A DNA stretch of 64,000 bases, taken from the NCBI RefSeq assembly GCF_030867145.1, contig NC_134434.1, forward strand, positions 1,798,001-1,862,000. The letters are read 5' to 3'. Source of the DNA: Opisthocomus hoazin. Lineage: Eukaryota; Chordata; Aves; Opisthocomiformes; Opisthocomidae. The notes under the pieces are model-generated. The model did no database searches. It was given only the letters and a program-made list of their open reading frames with translations, and was not told where the DNA came from. Positions 58,401 to 64,000 of the stretch are shown here, piece by piece (within the stretch, counting starts at the first letter, position 1; each line of letters begins with the position of its first letter). The translations under genes were made by a program, and so were the position numbers.

Positions 58401-61400
58401 TTTCCTGATGTTCTATGGAGCTTAGACACTGTTAAATAAATGGACAATTAGCAGCCCAGAGAAACAGCTCATTAAAGGACATTTGTAGAGCATTTTTATC
58501 GTCTTTTGTAACTGTTGGAGCGGAGTTGGCTTTGCTGCTAGAGGTGGTAAGTAATTTGAAATGTGCTTGATTAACAACGTCTTTCCTCCCCTTTGCATTC
58601 CCTTGTCTGTTTTTGTTTTCGTTATTGTCTCCCAGCTGTTGACTTGGTAATGTTTCAGCTCTCCCAGTACTGCGTGTTCTTTTCCCTTTATCCCCCACCT
58701 TAATATCGAACAACATACTACCCTTTGTTTTTCATTGCCTTATACATCATGAAGACGGTAGCGTTGTGCCACCAGAGACCATGTTACAACATGCTGCCTA
58801 CGGATTGACCCAAACCAAGAGTGCTGCAGTGTTTAGAAGGAACTAGCACCCCCAGAATTACTGGAGTCAGACTCTGCTTTTGTGTTTGCTGCATTGCAAC
58901 ACCTGAGCACGGTTCTGTTTACTGTAGGAAAAAGGCATAGTGCTTCCTGCTTCAGCAGGAGGGTTGGACTAGATGACCCACAGAGGGCCCTTCCAACCCC
59001 TACTATTCTGTGATTCTTGATTCATCTTTTAGCCTGTGATGCTTTTGACACTCCATGCCCTCCCCATGAAAAGAAAAACCACCCCACAGTGCAATAGCAA
59101 TACTTCTTTTTTTCCCCTCAGATCAGCCTTGGAGCATGTTGTGTTGTTTGTTTTACAGTCGAAGACGATGAACTCCCAGACTTAACGAAAGATTCAGACC
59201 TGCCAATCATCCCTAACTATCTGGCTAACCCACCCTTCCCTTATGTTTATAACACCGCGAGCGACAGCACTGCAGATCCCGCCGTGAACGGGAGTATCTC
59301 ACGCTTGGAATCGCAAGACGCCGACTGTTCCTCCTCGCCCGACGTGGAGACTCACGCACGTGCCCCATGGCGGCACGGGAACGCGGCGGCCGGCGCCACG
59401 CCATCACTGCCCGGAGCCTGCACCGCGCCGCCGCGCGCAAAGCCCGTCCTGCAGAGAGGTCCGCTCTACCAGGGCTCCGTGTCTTGGGGCAGAACCCCCC
59501 CACCGCCCGTCGGACCCGATCAGTCCCTACCCCAGGAGAACGGCTCCTGCGTGGGGCCTGTGCCAGCGTTCCAGCCCGTTTTCTTCACAGGAGCTTTTCC
59601 ACTTAATATGCAAGGTAACAGTAACAGTCTCTTCTCGCTTTGTCTTAGGACTTCTGTCACCTTGGACAGTGAAAGTGGACTAACCAGGGTTACAGGTATT
59701 CACTCCGCTTCTAGAGGTTTTTCAGGTTCCTGGGCTTAGGCATTCCGGAAACAGCTGAAGGGAATTAAAGAGGCAGATATCTTTTTTCTGCTGGCATTGT
59801 TATTAAAATATTGATGAAAACATTCACCATTTGTCTCAAATGCTATGCAAGCATACAGACACCAGGGTGATCCAGTTCTCTAAACAGCATATTCCAAGCT
59901 TCAAATAAAGCCTGTGAGTAGGCAGCCAGTGAGCTCAGGAGAGAACCTCACACGGCTCCACCTGCAGACCCGAGCCTGGAGGTGAACAGTTACAGGATCT
60001 GCCACTTGTGTGGGTAAATTTTGCCAGCCCAAAGAGGGAAATCTGGAATTTCAGTTTCAGTTCAGAATTTCATTCTTGAAGTAAAAGATGTTCGGATGCC
60101 ATGAGTTAGCAATGAGAAGTTAACTGAGGACTAAGAGAATGGAAAAACAATAAAAGCCATCTTGGATTGCTCAGGAAATGGATAACCAGTATAATCTGCT
60201 TTTAAGTTAGCTTAAATCCAGCAAGATGAGTACTCACGCAAAGGTTTATACATGCCTACGCACACACTGTATTAGATTTGTAATGATTTTTTCGTATAGA
60301 TTGATGAAAGTCAATCTAATGAACACTGTGGTCATACAAGTCCAGTTGTTTGCTTTCGGAGGGTTCTTGTATTGCTACAAATTATACAAACAAGGTTAAT
60401 AGAACATAGAAACATGTGGAAGTTAGATCTTTTACAATTCCTTTATACATCTGCCTGTTCATGTACCTTTTTATTTCCAGTAGAACTGGTGCTTAAAGTT
60501 AGAATACAAAACCCTAATCTTCGAGAAAATGACTTCATTGAAATTGAACTGGACAGACAAGAGCTGACCTATAAGGAACTGCTCCGAGTGAGTTGCCATG
60601 AGCTGGGTGTTAACCCTGAGCACGTCCAGAAGATCAGAAAATTACCAAACACAATGTTAAGAAAGGTAAGAACTCTAAATGTTGAAGTGCAGTAACTTAT
60701 AAAAAAGATTTTTAGGTTACCATTAAAAAGGAATAATTTGTCGGTCACCTGCGTAGGCCCATGTTGCCAAAAAACCACCCCACATAAACTTCCCTTCAGC
60801 TTCCAGCACTCAGCAGTTGGTTTTAGTTTTGGGTTGTTTTTTTTTTTTAGTAAAAAGATTCTCAAGTTTCTTGATCATTTCCTTTCATAAACATTTGGTG
60901 TTGAGCCCAATTAGTATCCAATTTCTCTACTACATTCTTAAATTCTGTGGAACACCACCCCACTGTGACCTGTCGTCAGCACCTGAAAGGCCCGCAGTAC
61001 TCAGCGGAGCTTTGCTAGTTCAGCAGGGGCCGCGTGCAGCCTGCTGGGACACGGGAAAGGTGTCAGAACTAGCTGCAGGGCAGGCGTCGGAATGGAACGG
61101 CCTTCTCCCTTCAGTGACACTGACCTGTGCAGCAAACAGAGAGCGCGCCTGCTGACCTGTTCTGCTGATCCCTTTCGCGCTCGGATCCCTCTAGAGCACT
61201 GTTGGCATCAGTCGTGGAGCAACCTGATTAGGACTGGACTAACAGACTTCACTGTACGGCATCTTCACTGACTACAAGATGACTTCTTCTTTGTTAGTCG
61301 AGAAGTGCGGGGGAAAAAAAAAAGACATAAGTGATTCTGTCCCTTGCCAGCATAAGTTGCTGTTGAAAGGACTGTTTTTATTTCCAGCTGTAATTACTTC

Positions 61401-62113
61401 AGGCTCTCTGGGTAGGACTGCAGGACACTTACTGTTCCTTGAGGTGACATAAAACCAATTCTATTTAATGCCGTGTAGCAGCAGAGTACTGCTGCAGAGG
61501 GGAGCGGAGCTTGAGCCTGCGCTGGGAGGGTGTTCTCCATGGCTCTCCCAAGACCCTGCCTGAGCCAGCGCCGCGAGGGTGCTGTGGGCGGCTCCAGAGC
61601 AAGCCACACGCGGGACCTTCCTGGGTAGAGGCAAGAATCGATTCATGAGCTTCTAATAATTACCAAGGGGGGAAAAAAAGAGGAGTCGGGGGTGGCATGC
61701 AGCAGGTCTTCACAAGTGTTACTCCACTAATCACTTGCACTCACCGTCAGTCTTGCATTCCTTATAAAAATAGACTTAAGTGAGGAGCTGAGTAGGGTCC
61801 CAGAATAAATACAAAATGCAACAGGGTGTCCGCTTTCCAGTTTACTGTAAAGAATTGTCAAGTTTATGGATAAATACATATCTTGCGTTACTATGAGCCT
61901 ATTATTTTAACTTACCTCTGTAAAACTGAACAGACGGTTTATCACCTAACAACTTATTGTATTTATTTAAAGGACAAAGATGTTGCAAGGCTGCAGGATT
62001 TCCAAGAACTGGAGCTTGTTCTAACAGTAAGCGACAAAAACTTATTTTTGAGAGCCCCAACGCTTTCTGAACAGAGTGGTTATAACAAGAAGGCATCAGA
62101 ACTGACATATTAA
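55285..62113 (+). CDS. ANKRD40: ANKRD40-family ankyrin protein, copy B (full length)
   Basis: Five exons (55285-55406, 57904-58052, 59159-59614, 60484-60665, 61973-62113), 1050 nt, 349 aa, all GT-AG with closing phases matching copy A. Two ankyrin repeats (about residues 10-72, NSQNEVNGWTCLHWACKRNH, GADKEILTKKGE), an acidic junction (VEDDELPDL), a Pro-rich linker with IIPNYLANPPFPYV and GPVPAFQPVFFTG, then the conserved C-terminal domain (LVLKVRIQNPNLRENDFIEI...) and a divergent tail ending KKASELTY. Its place next to LUC7L3 on the side away from WFIKKN2, and its N-terminus, match human ANKRD40 as I remember it; its last 25 residues do not. An ATG at 55240 would add 15 in-frame residues; 55285 was chosen for its G at -3 and +4 and because the added residues are unconserved. 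Function unknown. Confidence 0.92.
55407..57903 (+). other. ANKRD40: ANKRD40 copy B intron 1
   Basis: A 2.5 kb intron, starting GTGAGG and ending TGTGCAG. Apart from the 17-nt G-run near its start, nothing recognisable. Confidence 0.7.
55421..55437. repeat. 17-nt G homopolymer after ANKRD40 copy B exon 1
   Basis: An uninterrupted G-run starting 15 bases past the exon 1 end, within the region where U1 and G-rich splicing factors act. The exact length should not be trusted. Confidence 0.9.
57904..58052 (+). CDS. ANKRD40: ANKRD40 copy B exon 2
   Basis: 149 nt as in copy A. Encodes TCLHWACKRNHAPVVAYLLH and QLTSKSEIRKMLG. Third positions differ widely from copy A (for example ACT TGT TTG against ACC TGT CTG). 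Confidence 0.95.
58945..59019 (+). mobile_element. Very short CR1 3' fragment in intron 2
   Basis: About 75 bp with AGGAGGGTTGGACTAGATGA, CCCTTCCAACCCCTA and ATTCTGTGATTCTT. Nearly identical to the 3' end at 15715, so it likely belongs to the same subfamily. It sits 140 bp upstream of exon 3. Confidence 0.9.
59159..59614 (+). CDS. ANKRD40: ANKRD40 copy B exon 3
   Basis: 456 nt, Pro/Ala/Ser-rich linker. Conserved ends: LPIIPNYLANPPFPYV and PAFQPVFFTGAFPLNMQ. The acceptor is TTTTACAG and the donor is CAAG before GTAACA, as in copy A. Confidence 0.94.
60484..60665 (+). CDS. ANKRD40: ANKRD40 copy B exon 4
   Basis: 182 nt, ELVLKVRIQNPNLREN to NTMLRK. By hand alignment it shows nine substitutions and a two-residue insertion against copy A. 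The acceptor is a tandem CAGTAG; using the first AG (exon from 60481) would add one Val in frame. Confidence 0.93.
60666..61972 (+). other. ANKRD40: ANKRD40 copy B intron 4
   Basis: A 1.3 kb intron with a T-run near 60838. No other feature supported. Confidence 0.7.
61973..62113 (+). CDS. ANKRD40: ANKRD40 copy B exon 5 (terminal)
   Basis: DKDVARLQDFQELELVL is identical to copy A. The following tail (TVSDKNLFLRAPTLSEQSGY) is markedly different, before KKASELTY and TAA. Confidence 0.94.
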   Translation, partial: DKDVARLQDFQELELVLTVSDKNLFLRAPTLSEQSGYNKKASELTY

Positions 62114-63100
62114 TTGTTTAAAGAATAAAACAAAAGATTTGTATCTCTTATCTAAAAGTACGTTTGAAATACAGTATCTATAAGGGCTAATGATGCTAAA
62201 AAATTCTATTTTGTTAACCTTGAAATAAACTAAAGTTGTTATGCACAGTTACAGCCTGTAGTTAATCTAAGAGTAATGACTCCAATATGAAAGTAGCTTA
62301 ATGCCAGGGAAATATTGGTAGAACTGTCTGTTAATGCAACACTTTTCCTTACAAAAAGATAATCTTGAAATACTGCAGAGTTAGCAGCTCTCAGGGAAAG
62401 GCTTACCTTAAACTGTGTGCTATAAAATAGCAGAGGCACTTCAGCTAAAGAACCTGCCACGAAACCCATTTAATATTTGTTCTGAGTCCATTACTGTTAA
62501 CGTTCACTTTTTAGATCATGGATTTTAAGTCATATCTTTCTTAGAGGGAAAAAAAACAGAAGGGTTTAAATCTGTGGAAGAAGCACAAAACTATGGCTAG
62601 TTGAAATGCTGTCAAGTGACTTATTACCTGTGATTTCTTAATCCCCCTTTACACTTCTCCCTATTTCTCAGGTTGAAAATAAAAAGTGATAGTAATTATC
62701 CAAATCATAATTATGCTCTCAACCAAAATCCCTTTTATTGTTGTCTGTCAATATATAGTATTGACGTGTGCAATTTAAAATACTATTTTTTGTTACTGTA
62801 TTGAAAACACATTTCTTCAATGCTGCTTTAACTTCCCCTTTTAAAAGCACAAAAATTGTAATTTTATTTTCCTTTTACCTCTGCATTCCTGTTGCCTGTG
62901 TAAAAAGAAACTAGTGAAATGCCCAGGGTTTTCTGGGCTGGTATTCAATCTTGATGTTCCTATGCAATGTATTTTCTTTTTTTTCCAATGACTTGCGTTT
63001 ACTTGCATTGTTTACTGAAAAAAATCACTTTTCTTGTTGCTTAAAACTCAGAATTAGACTACTTTGTGATGAAAATCTGGAATAAATAAATTGAAAAGTA
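62114..63100 (+). other. ANKRD40: Probable 3'UTR of ANKRD40 copy B
   Basis: AT-rich sequence with AATAAA at 62124-62129 (too close to the stop to be the main site), 62224-62229 and an overlapping pair at 63081-63090. The last, followed by T-rich sequence, is the best candidate for the end. Confidence 0.5.
63081..63090 (+). terminator. ANKRD40: Candidate poly(A) signal of ANKRD40 copy B
   Basis: AATAAATAAA holds two overlapping canonical hexamers about 970 nt after the stop codon. Confidence 0.5.
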
Positions 63101-64000
63101 TTTAAGAGCTGCACTTTATCTATTTTATTAGGATTTTTAGTATTTACTCAGTCATCTCCATTTGACGAAGGCTGCCAGAACAGAACTCTAACTGTACAAG
63201 CATGTAGTACGAATTAGCTGAATGAACTAGAGTCAGAGATGTAACAGGCAAACAGGAGACACCAAACTGGACTGAATTACCCTCTGGTTCTTCCTCTTCC
63301 CCCTCCCTTCCCCCCAGTCTCTTCACAAACTACAGCAACCAAAAGATTTTACGGTCTCGTTGTCTAAGAATTCACAGCCCACGTTAGCTGTGCAGCGTAC
63401 AGTAGTAGCGTGCCGAGCAGGGAGCCGCCCAGCCTAGCTGGGGGACCTGCTGAGGCCAGGACTGCGTCGTAAGCCGGTGCCGCTCCAGATGCCTTCCTCA
63501 GACTGGAGCTGGGCATCCACCACGGCCGTGGCTCCTTTCCGGAGGCTGTGGCAGCGGAAGGCGTTCGTTCCTCCCCTGCAGTCAGAGCAGCCGGCTGTAT
63601 TGCAGCTCACAGAATAGGAACTGGGACCCCGATTTACCGGGACCCCAACGTACCGGCGCGCTCTCCTCCTCCTCCAGTGAGTAGTCCTTTGTGCCAAGGG
63701 CAGCAGCTCCGCGGGAGCGCCCGAGCACAGGAGAGGGAGCCCGCTCCCAGGCGGCCCTGCAGTTGGATGGCCAGGGTTCCCCTGGAAGCACAGATCCACG
63801 CAGACGCCCAAACTGCCCGTCTGCCAGTTATCTAGGCTGAAGTTAGTCTCCCAGGGCTAACAGGAGAACGTTTTGGCACAACAAAATAACCTCTTCGGGG
63901 AGGTGCTGGAGGCCACGTTGTCCGAGTCATTGGCAATATCTGTTTGTTTGTTTACACCAAATTGGTGGTGGTATACCAACTTCTGTATAATGGAATCATC
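63101..64000. other. Gene-free end of window
   Basis: Overlapping frames on both strands at 63434-63835 are unconserved and GC-driven. No gene or repeat is recognised. In human the next gene in this direction is ABCC3, and none of its exons is visible. Confidence 0.5.

Noticed and set aside
1-64000. tRNA, rRNA, snoRNA, CRISPR or provirus features
   Set aside because: None could be recognised by reading either strand; a covariance-model search (Infernal/Rfam) would be needed to exclude small RNAs in LUC7L3 introns.

Overview
This is a 64 kb stretch of vertebrate nuclear DNA, almost certainly avian. The genes are intron-split with GT-AG splice sites. The only clear interspersed repeats are CR1 LINE 3' ends, one carrying the (ATTCTGTG)n tail. 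Introns are short and promoters are CpG-rich. A non-avian sauropsid cannot be strictly excluded. There are no bacterial operons, phage, CRISPR arrays or insertion sequences.

Four protein-coding genes could be assembled exon by exon with every phase closing. (1) WFIKKN2, minus strand, 2 coding exons at 5737-9639, 570 aa: a secreted WAP/Kazal/Ig/Kunitz/Kunitz/NTR antagonist of GDF8 and GDF11. (2) A full-length ANKRD40-family gene, plus strand, 5 exons at 24703-28879, 359 aa (copy A). (3) LUC7L3, minus strand, 10 coding exons at 34771-52574, 432 aa: a U1-snRNP-associated SR-like splicing factor. (4) A second full-length ANKRD40-family gene, plus strand, 5 exons at 55285-62113, 349 aa (copy B). 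Order and strands match human 17q21.33 in reverse complement as I remember it (ANKRD40, LUC7L3, ANKRD40CL, WFIKKN2).

Layout: 1-4.6 kb is gene-free. 4.6-9.9 kb is WFIKKN2 with a TATA-type promoter. 9.9-24.2 kb is intergenic, with one CR1 and traces of an ancient repeat. 24.2-31.5 kb is ANKRD40 copy A with its CpG island and 3'UTR. 31.5-52.6 kb is LUC7L3, convergent with copy A and head-to-head with copy B. 52.6-55.0 kb is a spacer holding two CR1 copies. 55.0-63.1 kb is copy B. 63.1-64 kb is gene-free.

The most interesting signals are: two intact ANKRD40 paralogues flanking LUC7L3, where I recall mammals keeping one full gene and one C-terminal remnant; a mosaic pattern of similarity between these paralogues; and an unannotated-looking alternative exon at the 3' end of LUC7L3, only 52 nt from exon 10, that could give an alternative C-terminus or an NMD switch. 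No new type of biological system was found.
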